Source: Argyresthia goedartella
Taxonomy: Eukaryota; Arthropoda; Insecta; Lepidoptera; Argyresthiidae
Assembly: GCA_949825045.1 (NCBI GenBank)
Contig: OX463832.1
Span: 25,476,552-25,540,551, forward strand
DNA length: 64,000 nt
Direction: 5' to 3'
Within the stretch, counting starts at the first letter, position 1, and the number at the start of each line of letters is the position of its first letter. Below the pieces are notes generated by a model that searched no databases, was not told the DNA's origin, and worked only from the letters and a program-made list of their open reading frames with translations. Of the stretch, positions 31,177 through 42,062 are shown piece by piece. The position numbers and the translations under genes were made by a program.

Positions 31177-32845
31177 AATACACATCGTGCATCAAAACAT
31201 CAACGGATTAATTAATAAAGTGGATTTACTCTCTGTTCACTTGGATGACCTTCATTAAAACAATAAGCAAATAGACGTTATATGCATTACTGAACACAAC
31301 ATGGTAAAAACTGACGAATCTCAATTGTGTATACCAAACTTTACTTTAGCTTCTCAATACGCAAGAAAAAATAGAAATGGAGGGTCGTGCATCCTTGTTA
31401 GAAGAAATCATAAATACAAAGTCATCAATGAAATTAAAAATATTAATATCCCAAACTTAATCGAATGCTGTGCAATTGAGCTTATCGAACATAAAATTAT
31501 TGTTATGTGTATGTATAGAGTACCACCCCAAACAAATAAGAGTGAAAAATTAGAATCATTTTTCACCAAATTAGAAGAAATACTGCAACTAGTTTGCTAT
31601 AAAAATAAAAAGGTCGTTATAGGTGGTGATTTAAATATCGAAATGCTTAGTAACACCGTTGCAAAAAGAAAATTTGTGGATTTACTAAGTAACTATAACT
31701 TAAAGAGTAAATTTAATGAACCAACTCGCCTAAGCAGTCGCACATGTCTCGACAATTTCTTACATAACGTGCATGGTTGCAAGGGTGAAATTGTGGAGTT
31801 AGCACTATCTGACCACACAGCGCAAATAATTGCGTTACCCGTAAAAAAGTTTTTCTCTCTGACACACTATTTTATCATGCGACGTGATGTAAGCGAGGTA
31901 AACATGCAAAAATTTCGAAACTACCAAGGTCAGCTTACTTTTAGTGATGTATACGACAGCACTAAACCCAATGAAGCATTTAATTGTTTCCATGATGCTT
32001 TCACGCTTCTGTACTCACTATGTTTCCCTTTAAATAGAATCAAAGTGAATATAATAACTAAGAAAACAAAATGGAAATCAAAAGGCATAAAACGATGTTG
32101 CAAAAGGAAAAGAAAACTACTGTGGGACTATCGATTAAATCCAAGCTCTACCAACAAACAACTTTTTAAGCAGTACTCCAAACGCCTGAAGAGAGTGATA
32201 GTTTCGACACAAAAGGCGCAAAATGACTACTACATCAAAACATCGTCAAACAAAAGCCAAGCGGTTTGGAAAATTATAAACAACACAAAGAATCACATAC
32301 CCAAAGAGAGTATTAATTGCATAAAAGTCAATGGAAATTTGTTAACAAACCCCACAGAAATAGCCCAAGCTTTTAATAATAATTTTATTGACCAAGTTAA
32401 ACCTCTTTGTGACATTACTGCTAATAATACTAATAATAATAATCCAGCTTTGACATATAATCAATCAATTCAGTTAAATAATTCTTATAAATCTATGTTT
32501 ATGTCACCGTCAACTCCAGCTGACGTTTATCGACTAACACTATCGTTGAAGAACACTAACAGTACAGGAAACGATGAAGTTTTGACAAAAGTTATAAAAT
32601 ATGTTGCTGATATTATCTGCCCGATGTTATGCTACATAATAAATATCTGCATCGAACATGGTATTTTTCCAGATCGTTTAAAAACTTCTATCGTCAGACC
32701 ACTCTTCAAAAAAGATAACAAGGAACATATTAATTATTACAGACCAGTGGCTCTTATCCCAATATTTTCCAAAATAATTGAAAAAGCAATATATGAAAAA
32801 TTATACAGATATTTAGAACTTAATAATACATATACTTGCGGATGA
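31151..32845 (+). pseudogene. CR1-like ORF2: endonuclease and RT start (copy C)
   Basis: Probable ATG 31151, overlapping the end of ORF1. An in-frame TAA at 31256-31258 follows; then open to TGA 32843-32845. EN blocks: HQNINGL, ICITEHN, VMCMYRVPP, VIGGDLNIE, ALSDHTAQ. RT starts at about 32680 (PLFKKDNKEHINYYRPVALI, FSKIIEKAIYEKLY). Two base changes and frame slips then break the palm. Confidence 0.82.
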
Positions 32846-34053
32846 ACAGAAGGGATTTAGAAGAAATAAGAACATTAATATGGCTGTCTTCGATTTTTAA
32901 CCACGATAATGAAAAACCTAGATAACGGCAAAAGAGTGTCATCGATATTTATGGACCTCACAAACGCATTTGACTATGTCGATCACAAAATCTTAGCTCA
33001 AAAATTAAATAGTTACGGAATGTTCTTAGTCTACTAGAATCATACTTGAGTAACCGGTCACAATTGACACAAATAAACAAAATCTGCCCTAAGACAAAAA
33101 CAGATCAAGTGTATTCTTCTGACGTAAAGGAAATTAAGTATGGTGTTCCACAGGGATCCGTATTAGGACCTTTACTGTTTATTATATATATAAATGACAT
33201 CCCAAAAGCTATAAATCATCCAATAGTTTTATTTGCTGACGACAGCACAGTGAAATTTATCGGTAATAATTTAATTAACTTAGACTTAGAGAACTTAGAC
33301 ATTAATAATAATTTAACACATATAATTGAATGGCTAACAAAAAACAATCTTTAAATTAATCTGGAAAAAACTAAACTAATGAAATATAGGCTAGGGCACG
33401 GACAGCAATACGCATTGAATATTAAATACTTGAATGAGCAAATTGAATGTACAGAGACAACAAAATTCTTAGGTCTCTATATTGATTCCAAAATGTCGTG
33501 GAAGACACACATCGAACACTTGAAAAAGAAGCTAAATCAATATGCGTATGCGTTACACATGCTTACAAAAAATGTGAACATTGATGCTGTACTTGTCTCG
33601 TATCATGGTTTTGTAGAGTCTTCCGTGCGCTACGGTATAATCTTCTGGGGAAATGCGACGGGTAGAGAGACTATTTTTAAAGCGCAGAAGAAATGATTGA
33701 GGGCTATGTGCAAGCTGGTCCAAACTGACAGTTGTAAACCCTACTTCAAGAGTCTCAACATTCTTACGATGCCGTCTATTTACATATACGAAACCTTGGT
33801 TTTTGTCAAAAGTAATATGCATCTTTTTCAAAATGTCAAAAGCAGGCGTCACCATATGATGCTCAAAATGGAGTGCCACAAGTCAGCCTATTTTCATAAA
33901 AGTATATTTGTCATGGCTATTAGAATATATAACAAACTCCCACAGTCTGTAAAAGAAATACAAAATATACATACATTTAAAAAGAAAATAAAGGGTCTTC
34001 TAACAAACAAGGTTTATTACAGTGTCGATGAATACCTCAGTGATGTTTTATAA
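32846..34053 (+). pseudogene. CR1-like ORF2: RT palm to C-terminus (copy C)
   Basis: Frame slips lie between 32846 and 33046, where SIFMDLTNAFDYVDHK (motif A) is still readable. From 33046 a single frame runs to 34053 with in-frame stops at 33352 (TAA) and 33694 (TGA): YGVPQGSVLGPLLFIIYIND, LFADDSTVKF (FADD), TKFLGLYIDSKMSWKTHI, GIIFWGNATG, then the C-terminal helical region ending SVDEYLSDVL. The catalytic residues remain. Confidence 0.82.
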
Positions 34054-34283
34054 AGATGGCGACAATGTATTATTTGCCAGATGCCTAATATAGTCATATA
34101 TGTAGGTAATTAGTAATTATACGCTAATTTTTATTGTTTATAATGTAATTAATACTTATAATGTAAATAATATTCATATGCCCTCCCATGGCAGAGCATA
34201 GAGACCCATCACTCAATGTCATTGATTAGATCTACATATTACCTATGTTCCTGAATAAATGATTCTTTATCTTTATCTTTATC
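34054..34283 (+). repeat. CR1 copy C 3' UTR with (CTTTAT)n tail
   Basis: Non-coding, ending CTGAATAAATGATTCTTTAT followed by CTTTATCTTTATC. A short tandem repeat in place of poly(A) is typical for CR1-group elements. Confidence 0.8.
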
Positions 34284-34288
34284 TAACA

Positions 34289-34759
34289 AAACTTGAAATA
34301 TATGAAATTATTTGCAAGTACAAACAAGACTTTGTAGAATACTCTATAGATAAACTTATGAACGAATATGGACACAGCGTACTAAGATTGCCACCATATC
34401 ATCCTGATTTCAATCCGATTGAAAACATATGGTCTCAAATAAAGGGAAACGTATCCAAAAGAAACATCAGTATGAATATGACTACTGTGAAACAATTGGT
34501 ACAGGAAAAGGTTAATATGATTGGTTCCGATGTTTGGGCCAAAGTATGTGACCACGCCATCAAATGCGAAAACGAGTACCGAAAACACGAACCTGAGTTG
34601 GAAAATTATATGGCTAGTTTTGTAATCACCGTTCATGAAAACTCTGACGATGATACACCAGAAAATAGTTCTGATTCTGACTGTGATATGGAAGTTGGAA
34701 GTATTGTTTCGCATCACACTGTCCACCCCGCTCCTCCTCCTCTTATCCCGCTGTCATAA
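34289..34759 (+). pseudogene. DD82E (Sailor-like) transposase, C-terminal part
   Basis: It resumes exactly after the target duplication. VLRLPPYHPDFNPIENIWSQ carries the catalytic Glu (codon 34421-34423), followed by helices and an acidic Asp/Glu/Ser tail (SDDDTPENSSDSDCD). It ends at TAA 34757-34759. Together with 27961-28836 it forms one gene interrupted only by the CR1 insertion, so the transposase may have been coding when hit; the missing ATG upstream leaves this open (a first exon or start loss). Confidence 0.8.
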
Positions 34760-35204
34760 TCGAAGTCGTTCATCCAATCAGAAAATCATATTTATTTATA
34801 TTAATTTCTCTGCTGGTTGGTTTTGTTTTATGTTGAGGTGTCTTTTTTGTTATGTCATAGTATTTTTAATTAATTACAAAAATTTATTGTTATGAAAAAG
34901 GTCTGCAAAATCCTACAGTAGTTTTGACTTATAGTGAGACTTTTGGGGTTCCAATCCTTATAGAATCATTAGATCATCCCAACCGGAATTTGGTTTTTAT
35001 CAGTGCGTTTTATTGAAATAAAACGTCCTCAGTAACTAGTTATATTTTTGTTTACCTAACGAATTCTTTATATGATAGAATCGTGGTGGTTTTAACATCT
35101 CAGTGTAATATACGTCAAACGGGCAATTTGACATTTGACATTGATAAATGAAGTATGCGATTTATTTGATACCTACACGTAATTTAATAATACAGTAATT
35201 CATA
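34760..35204. other. Non-coding stretch between transposase and BEL copy 2
   Basis: AT-rich, no gene. The right terminus of the DD82E transposon should be here; I see no clear terminal repeat. It ends with GACAC at 35205-35209, which matches the other flank of BEL copy 2. Confidence 0.4.
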
Positions 35205-35209
35205 GACAC

Positions 35210-35286
35210 TGCCAGATTGACAGCTAACGTCAAATTAAAATGACCGTTCAGAAACCATCGATCGAATATCGATTTGGAATCGTACA
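35210..35286 (-). repeat. BEL copy 2, 77-bp 3' LTR remnant
   Basis: Reading on the minus strand it begins TGTACGATTCC (the 5' LTR has TGTTCG) and matches the first 77 bp of the 5' LTR, ending at an internal ...TCTGGCA. It thus retains TG...CA ends despite lacking about 480 bp. Confidence 0.85.
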
Positions 35287-35318
35287 ATCACCCGCCCGGA
35301 CAGGCACCCACCTGTCCC

Positions 35319-36157
35319 CTAATCTACGGGCAGCCGAGACAACGTTGCTACCGCTCGTTTTAGAACCGAGCCTCCTACTAGAACCTCTGCAGACCGGGGG
35401 GTCCCGTCCTTGCCAGGGAACAAGTTAACAATGCGCCCCCTGCGCCAACGTAGTGGCGGTAGGTTAGCATCCTTAACCAGAACGAGGTCACCAACACTAG
35501 GGGGCTAGTTTTGTCAGTCCACTTAAGGCGCTGTTGTAAGATATGCAGATACTCGAGCGACCAACGCTTCCAGAAATTCTGAGTAAACTGCTGCAACATC
35601 TGATACCTTGACAACCGATACAATTTCACTCCCTCGAAGGGGTGCTCGGGCAACGCGTTAAGTGGCTGTCCTATCAAGAAATGGCCTGGGGTCAGAGCCT
35701 CCAGGTCATTTGGATCCGAGCTGAGCGGACACAACGGTCGCGAATTGAGAACGGCCTTGATCTTACAAAACAATGTCGCGAGCTCCTCAAAAGTCAGTGC
35801 GGTATGACCTACTATACGCCCTAAGTGCGTCTTAGCTGACTTAACTACGGCCTCAAAAATCCCACCCCAGTGGGGGCAAATCGGTGGGCTGAAGGTCCAC
35901 TGTATACCACGACGGGAGAGGGCCGTTCCAATATCCACTTTATTTACATTCAAAAAGTTGACTATCTCTCGTAAGTATGGTTCCGCACCTATGTAGTTAG
36001 TGCCGTTATCAGAGCGGATCAAAGTTGGAAGTCCCCTTCGAGAAACAAACCTATCCAAACAAGCAATGAAAGCCTCTGTCGAGAGATCAGCAACGAGCTC
36101 GAGATGTACCGCCTTGGTGGATAAACAAACAAACACACATAGGTACGCCTTGTGTTG
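35319..36157 (-). pseudogene. BEL/Pao integrase C-terminal half (copy 2)
   Basis: Contains LIRSDNGTNYIG (second catalytic D), [16 protein letters not shown] (E) and FWKRWSLEYL. It is preceded by a TAG near 36156-36160 where copy 1 reads on. A one-base deletion near 35503 shifts the frame before the basic C-terminal domain, whose stop is at 35319-35321. Confidence 0.85.
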
Positions 36158-37810
36158 CTAAGCGGTACGCAATCGTGAACTCTTCACCATAAACGGTCCT
36201 GCAAAATCCGTACCAACACCTGAAAACGGTCTGACCTCATTCACACGATCAGGGGGCAAGTCCCCCATGAGAGGTTGCATCGTGGCAGCCTTAAGTCGAT
36301 AACAAGGCATGCACCAAAACACGATGTTCCGTATGGCACGGCGGGCAGATAAGATCCAAAACTCCCGCTGGAGCGTGGCCAACAACGCGTTACAGCCGGC
36401 ATGCGCGTTTTTAATATGACGATCAGTCACCAGCAATTCAACTAACTGTCCCCCCTTGGGGAGCAGAAGTGGGTGACGAGCCGAATACGACAGATTCGCA
36501 TTGCGCAATCTTCCTCCTACCCGAAGTAACCCGGTCGAATCAACAAAGGGGTTGAGACGCGCGACGGCTCCCTTCAATTTCGAACGTCCACTTCGTATAA
36601 TCTCCAATTCTGCCCCAAACTTCGAGGACTGTACCAAACGGACCAAATTCAACAGCGACTCGTTTCGCTCTGCCGGATTCAGAATAGGGTTCAACGTTCG
36701 CTGATCGCGAGGAGTACGACAATTTCGAGCGAATCTCCTAATCCAAGTGGACACGTTTATCAACTTGTCAAGTGAGCTATACCGGTCCAGCAGAAACCCG
36801 GCGTCAGGGTCCTCAGCCTTCTGGGTAACATGCACGGCCGCTCTGGGGCCATGATCCGAAGATACTACTACATGGCTGTGGGGCCAGTCCGATTCTCTCT
36901 TGGCAAGCCAGGGTGGTCCCCACCACAAATGGTGTCTAACGAGTTCAAGAGCCTGACATCCCCTGGATGCACAATCAGACGGGTTCAATTCTCCTGGTAC
37001 ATGTCTCCAGGTCAGTGGGACCTCAGACGACACAATCTGGGAGACACGGTTCGCAACAAAAACCTCTAAGTTATGGACCGAAGCCTTCAGCCAGCACAAT
37101 ACAATCTGGCTGTCCGTCCAAGCGTACACCGTATCCTCCAAAACTACTGACCCAAGCAACACTGTTAGAGTGTGATTCAAAAGTTTGGCCAAAAGAGCAG
37201 CCCCGGACAGTTCCAGTTTTGGAATCGTCATCCTTGTCCGAATAGGCGCTACCTTGCTTTTTGCCAAAACCAAACGCACGTCGACCTCCCCGGTGGAGGT
37301 AACGGTTCGCAAATAAACCGCTGCCGCAAACCCTCGTTCAGAGGCATCACAAAACCCGTGAAGGGTTGCCCTGTAATCCCCAGCAGGGACCAATTTCCTC
37401 GGCAGCGATACATTATTTATGTCCGATAGCGAGGTGAACATTCGCGTCCAATCAGTCAACAAATCACCTGAGAGGTGGGTGTCCCAGGTCAACTGAGCCG
37501 CCCATAGCCTTTGCATAAAACATTTGAGAGCAAAGGTGACTGGAGAAATCCATCCATTCGGGTCGAACGTTCTCGCAATCGTTGACAGTACTGACCGCTT
37601 CGTCCAGGCCTTCGGTGTTTCTAAAACCACCCGATAGGTAAACTCATCATGGACGGGCCGGTACTGAATTCCAAGCACTGACAACATGTTAGGGTTGTCA
37701 GGATTCTCAAAAACGTGCGGGTCTTGTTGAAACTCATCTGGGAGACCAGCCATCAACTCAGGGGAGTTGGACATCCACTTGCGTAGTTCATAGCCGCCTC
37801 GTTCCAGCAA
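36158..37810 (-). pseudogene. BEL/Pao RT end, RNase H and integrase N-terminal half (copy 2)
   Basis: One open frame of 550 codons: RT connection (ELRKWMSNSPELMAG), RNase H (GFCDASERGFAAAVYL, YAWTDSQIVLCWL), integrase zinc region and GTDFAGPFMV (first core Asp). It lacks the 8-bp insertion that breaks copy 1, so it shows the ancestral reading frame here. A TAA at 37811-37813 (copy 1 CAA) separates it from RT. Confidence 0.88.
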
Positions 37811-38404
37811 TTAAATGAGCTCGTCACGTCGGTCCAGAGCTTCCTCTACACTGGCTGCCCCTGTGCAGACGTCATCGACGTACAAATCTTGCTCCAGGAT
37901 AGCGGCGGCTCTAGGATAGCTCACACGGTCACGCGACGCCAACTCCCGCAGGGTACGCATCGCCAAATACGGGCTAGACCGTAACCCATACGTGTTCGTG
38001 TTTAACTCATAGACCTTGACTGGCTCGGCCGTGGACTCACGCCAAAGTATCAACTGATACCTTCTGTCAGCCGGATGAATTACCATTTGCCTAAACATCA
38101 TCCGAATGTCTGCGACAAATACAATCTGGTGTCTCCAAAAGCTCGTGAGAATATCCGAAATATCACGACTCAACTTGGGTCCCGAATGTAGACACTGATT
38201 CAGGGACATCCCGTTCGAGGTAGGTGCTGACCCATCAAAAACAACTCGAATCTTGCCGGTAGGGGTTCGCAGGACGCCATGGTGTGGAAGGAAACAATGA
38301 TCCTCAGATCTCCAGTCCACACCCGATACCGACATGTGTCCTAACGACTCATACTCCCTCATGAAATCGACGTATTTTTGTTTAAATACGGCGTCCCTTG
38401 ACAT
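37811..38404 (-). pseudogene. BEL/Pao reverse transcriptase palm (copy 2)
   Basis: IRVVFDGSAPTSNGMSLNQ, VFVADIRMMFRQM (motif A; copy 1 has S for I), TNTYGLRSSPYLAMRTL and DLYVDDVCTG. Preceded by a rearranged stretch at about 38411-38447 (AGATAGATAGAAGATAGAAG on the coding strand) replacing coding sequence of copy 1. Confidence 0.85.
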
Positions 38405-39199
38405 CCTACGCTCTATCTTCTTCTATCTTCTATCTATCTTCCTAGATTCTCCTAGTGGCGGTCGATCGGCCCTGAAAGGCAGTCGAGTTACAAAACGACC
38501 AGAACGAAGGCGACCAGTACTATTCTGGTAAAACAACTCGCACTCTTCTTCGTCTGCGTCGACTCGACGAACGGTGGGAGGTTCCTCTATCTCCCAGAAA
38601 CGTTGGATAGCGTCTGACAACGCTGAGCCAATAAGTATGCCATCTGACTCGGCAGGCCTAACCTAACCATTGGCAATGCCGGACCCATGATCACGTGACC
38701 AAACTTGGTATCCACAGCAATCAACCCGTCCGGCTGAAGAACTCGCCGATCCGACAACAGAAACCTACCCAGAACGTCTGCTCCCAGTAGCAGGTCGACC
38801 GGGGCTGGAGTGTCAAAATCGGGATCCGCCAACTTGAGTCCTGATGTCAGGAATCGAACGGCCGGATTCAACTTCACCAAGGGGTGTCTGCCCATGACAT
38901 GGGTCATTACTAAAGCTTGCACGGATGTTTTTGTCAAAATGTCATAACGTGATCACCGATTGACCAACTACATTCGTAACCGTAACATTCCCCACGCCCC
39001 GTATTGATTTATTATACCTATTTACCTTGAGGCCCAACCATTTTGCTAAATAATACGATACAATGCAGCCCTGAGCTCCAGAATCTAATAGGGCGCGAAC
39101 GTATGTTGGGTTGCCCGCCAAATCCCAAACAAGCACAGAGGCGATCGGTAACACCACCGTCTCCGGTTGGGGGGCAACAAATTGTTGGGCCGCAAATTC
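38405..39199 (-). pseudogene. BEL/Pao protease and RT leader, three frame breaks (copy 2)
   Basis: Protease RALLDSGAQGCIV is intact (about 39090). An 11-bp deletion between two CACGTT words near 38946 and a 5-bp TTAGG duplication near 38665 shift the frame, then the simple-sequence rearrangement near 38430 breaks it again. The segment begins directly after the gag UAG, in phase. Confidence 0.82.
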
Positions 39200-41023
39200 C
39201 TAGCGAGGGCCCCCGGGGCCCCAATCTGCCTGTAACCGATCAGGTAGGCAGCTATACGCCAGAGGGTCCCATTGTACAAATGGCCCACGCGCCGGTTCCA
39301 TTGCCACCTTACGACGCCCCCCGAAGGGGGGTGGGCGTGAATTCCACCGTGGTCGCTCCATGAGCGGGGGGGACATCACATGCGACCGACGAGGACGAGG
39401 CGACGAGCGGGGCGACAACTGAGGTGGCGTTCGAACCACACCCGCATAGCTCGAAGGTGTCCCATGCCACCCGCCCGTTACGGCCTGCTCAACACACCCA
39501 ATGTCCCGCTGAGTCGGATGCTGAGTCGCAACCGAAAACTCAGGGCCCCCCATGTGATGACCCTGAGTGCGGCCCTGCACCCCTGGGTGGCCGCGTGCTT
39601 GTGGCCCCATTGCCCGCTGAGTCGGATGCTGAGTCGCAACCGAAAACTCAGGGCCCCCCATGTGATGACCCTGAGTGCGGCCCTGCACCCTAGTACTGCC
39701 CTGTGCACGTGGGGACGTTGGCCCCTGAGTTGCGCTCCGAGTCGCAAACGAATTCTCAGGGCCCCTTGCCGTGTCACCCTGGGTACGGCCCTGTGGTCGC
39801 TGTTGGCCGGACCGGTTCATGCACAACAGATTGTTGTGGGCCCCACCACAATATCCGCACATTTTTGTGCGCGTGCAGTCCCTAGCCATGTGTGGCCCGA
39901 GGCACAGGAAACACCAGCCCCGCTGCTTGGCCATCTGGCGCCGTCCCTGAACCCTAAGTTCCCCGAACTTATTGCAATTGGCCACAGCATGGCGAATCTG
40001 CCTACAACATGGGCAGGTCTCACTATGTGGGGTCAATGCACTCACAGTCCCATATGACTGCCGGTTGGTGCGGTCCTTCCTCGTCGGAGGGCCCCTACTC
40101 ACAGCGCTCCCGGCAGCTCTCTGTGGCTCCGAAGAATGGGTGACCGTCAACCCCAAATTCTCTGCCCGTCGAGACTCCTCTTCCAAAAATCCGACCAAGT
40201 CGGAGAAGGCGGACAGGTCCTCGGCCGACCTCCCGTGAGACTGTTCGAAACGAGTCTGCACGTCAGCGGGTAGGCGGGAAAGTACAATGTACAACAGTAA
40301 GTACGAACATTCACCAACCGGAAGTCCAAGATTCTCTAGAGTCTTGGTGACGGACAACAATGGGTTCAAAACCTCCGTCTGTATGGCCCCGACCTTGTTC
40401 ACAACCGGGATGCTAAACAAACGGTTCAGTTGGGCATCGGCCAACCTCCGTCTGTTGTGGTAACGTCTGACCAACAATTGCCTGGCCGTCTCATAGTTGC
40501 CCTCCGTAACTGTCAAATGAGCGACCAGCTCCCTAGGCTCACCCCTCAATGCTGCCACCAGCTGAGCCATCTTGACAGACTTGGTAATGTCCGATCGCAA
40601 GTGCACCAAACTGTCGAACAGATTGATGAAGCTCATCCATTCACCGGACACGCCGTCGAAGGTAGGCATAGTTATCGCGGGTAACCTGGTCCCCGATCCC
40701 TGATGCGGCAGAGGTGCTTCAATGTCACCACCATGGCTGGACTCGCGCTGTCTACGTATGTCCGCAGCCTTCTGCGTGATAGCAGCTGCCATCTCCATAC
40801 ATTGGTCGACATCCCCTATCAACCGTGACAGCCTGTCAGGTGCGCAACCATCAACTGATTCCGCCTGCGCGGACAATTCGAGCACCCTATTGTAACGTTC
40901 CTTAACGTCCATAGACCGCTCCAATACCACATCATGCCTATCTAAACGGTCTATCAGACCGTGTGCGGAGGGAAACCATCTGAGTTCCTTAGAAACACCC
41001 TTCTGGATTTCAGATAACGACAT
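39200..41023 (-). CDS. BEL/Pao Gag (copy 2), intact frame
   Basis: 607 codons from ATG at 41023-41021 to TAG at 39202-39200. It is the same protein as copy 1 with 36 extra residues: a 108-bp tandem duplication in the GRTQGHHMGGPEFSVATQ region. Zinc-knuckle motifs CPCCRQIRHAVANC, CFLCLGPHMARDC and CGYCGGAHNNLLC are present. It is the longest undamaged retroelement protein in the window. The UAG is at the same place as in copy 1. Confidence 0.9.
   Translation of the reverse strand: MSLSEIQKGVSKELRWFPSAHGLIDRLDRHDVVLERSMDVKERYNRVLELSAQAESVDGCAPDRLSRLIGDVDQCMEMAAAITQKAADIRRQRESSHGGDIEAPLPHQGSGTRLPAITMPTFDGVSGEWMSFINLFDSLVHLRSDITKSVKMAQLVAALRGEPRELVAHLTVTEGNYETARQLLVRRYHNRRRLADAQLNRLFSIPVVNKVGAIQTEVLNPLLSVTKTLENLGLPVGECSYLLLYIVLSRLPADVQTRFEQSHGRSAEDLSAFSDLVGFLEEESRRAENLGLTVTHSSEPQRAAGSAVSRGPPTRKDRTNRQSYGTVSALTPHSETCPCCRQIRHAVANCNKFGELRVQGRRQMAKQRGWCFLCLGPHMARDCTRTKMCGYCGGAHNNLLCMNRSGQQRPQGRTQGDTARGPENSFATRSATQGPTSPRAQGSTRVQGRTQGHHMGGPEFSVATQHPTQRAMGPQARGHPGVQGRTQGHHMGGPEFSVATQHPTQRDIGCVEQAVTGGWHGTPSSYAGVVRTPPQLSPRSSPRPRRSHVMSPPLMERPRWNSRPPPFGGRRKVAMEPARGPFVQWDPLAYSCLPDRLQADWGPGGPR
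39513..39730 (-). repeat. 108-bp tandem repeat in BEL copy 2 gag
   Basis: The block around 39516-39590 recurs at 39624-39698 with a 108-bp period and no frame disturbance. Copy 1 has a single unit (about 22440-22530). It encodes the Gln/Gly/Pro-rich tail. Confidence 0.88.
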
Positions 41024-41502
41024 GATCGGAACGATATTTACTCACAATTTGCAGTAAATCAATTTTATTGGACCCTTCAGTTTATAACCCAAACGAGGGA
41101 ACCCTAAACTATAACTTAAATAATGTTGTTTTCCTTAAACAATAGGAACCGAGTTTTATATCTATATAAATTATGCTACACTTCTAATATTCTAATCCTG
41201 TAAATAACAAGTTAGTTTCCCTTTATTATTATAACACACACAGATAATAGTCAATATTAGTTCAAGTAATAAATTGCTATACACTTGCTGAGTCACATCT
41301 CAGTACAACTGGTCATTTAGGGAAAACTGTAATATCTGTCTGTCTACTACCAGCAATAGACTGCAATACCAATCTATGTGGATATAGGAACAAACAAGTT
41401 ACCTAACCGCCTAGATACCTACAGATTGATAGTCCCAATTCGTGCTTTCCTGAAGCCCTTGACGGCTGCAAATCTCAGGAAACCACGCTCTAGCTACCAA
41501 AA
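41024..41502 (-). other. BEL copy 2 leader
   Basis: Untranslated. The primer-site word TGGTAGCTAGAGCGTGG follows the LTR as in copy 1. Parts (41270-41350) are not alignable to the copy 1 leader, unlike the coding region. Confidence 0.65.
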
Positions 41503-42057
41503 TGTTCAGGCTTCTCAGCACCTAATGACCTCGTAGGGGCCCATCAGCTACGAGGTAGCGTGACGATCAGGTGCCAAGAAGTGATGAACGTCGGCGTTTC
41601 ACCGAGCTAAAGTTATGTGGGGTAGATCTAACCTGGTCTGTGCTTCGGTCCCGTCAACCTCCTGTCTCTCTGCAAGGCCCGGGCGCGCCCTAGGCTCTTC
41701 TTGGTAGACAGGTTCTTCAGCCAACCAGGTATGACTGGCGGGCCAGCGTCAATGAGCACAGTGGTCCAACACAGGTTATGTTTCTACGTGGTAAATACGA
41801 ATTGGCACGAAAATCCGAACTTTATCTGGTTCGAGAGACAACGGCACACTCAGCTATATTAATAATCCTGAGGGAATCCCGAATACATTCCAGATGCCCT
41901 TTGATTTAATTTCAACAAACTAATCAACACACGTTTTCATTGCGGGGTTTTTTCTTCTATCGTCTGCCAGTTGTCAAAACTGCCAGATTGACAGCTAACG
42001 TCAAATTAAAATGACCGTTCAGAAACCATCGATCGAATATCGATTTGGAATCGAACA
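41503..42057 (-). repeat. BEL copy 2, 5' LTR (divergent)
   Basis: 555 bp, TG...CA on the minus strand. It aligns to the copy 1 LTR throughout but with many substitutions and small indels, clearly more than in gag or pol. Confidence 0.88.
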
Positions 42058-42062
42058 GACAC

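Larger units (their letters stand above)
28837..34283 (+). mobile_element. CR1-like non-LTR retrotransposon (copy C), near full length
   Basis: It inserted in the DD82E transposase. TAACA at 28832-28836 and 34284-34288 is the target duplication, and transposase coding resumes exactly after it. It has a 0.9 kb 5' UTR with tandem monomers, SGNH-type ORF1, EN-RT ORF2, and a 3' end of (CTTTAT)n (34263-34283). At 5.45 kb with a structured 5' UTR it looks close to full length. ORF2 contains several stops and frameshifts. It belongs to a different family from copies A and B. Confidence 0.88.
35210..42057 (-). mobile_element. BEL/Pao LTR retrotransposon, copy 2 (inverted; 3' LTR truncated)
   Basis: Same family as copy 1 by near-identical gag and pol. 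The 5' LTR is 41503-42057 (555 bp). The 3' LTR is reduced to 35210-35286 (77 bp), yet GACAC flanks both ends (35205-35209, 42058-42062). Pol carries an 11-bp deletion, a 5-bp duplication, a short rearranged stretch, two nonsense codons and a 1-bp deletion. The LTR and leader are much more divergent from copy 1 than the coding region is. Confidence 0.9.

Noticed and set aside
39380..40057. Long + strand ORFs (225 and 89 codons) opposite BEL gag, and 21867-22568 opposite copy 1
   Set aside because: Antisense shadows of a GC-rich repetitive gag tail; both copies show them only because gag is conserved.
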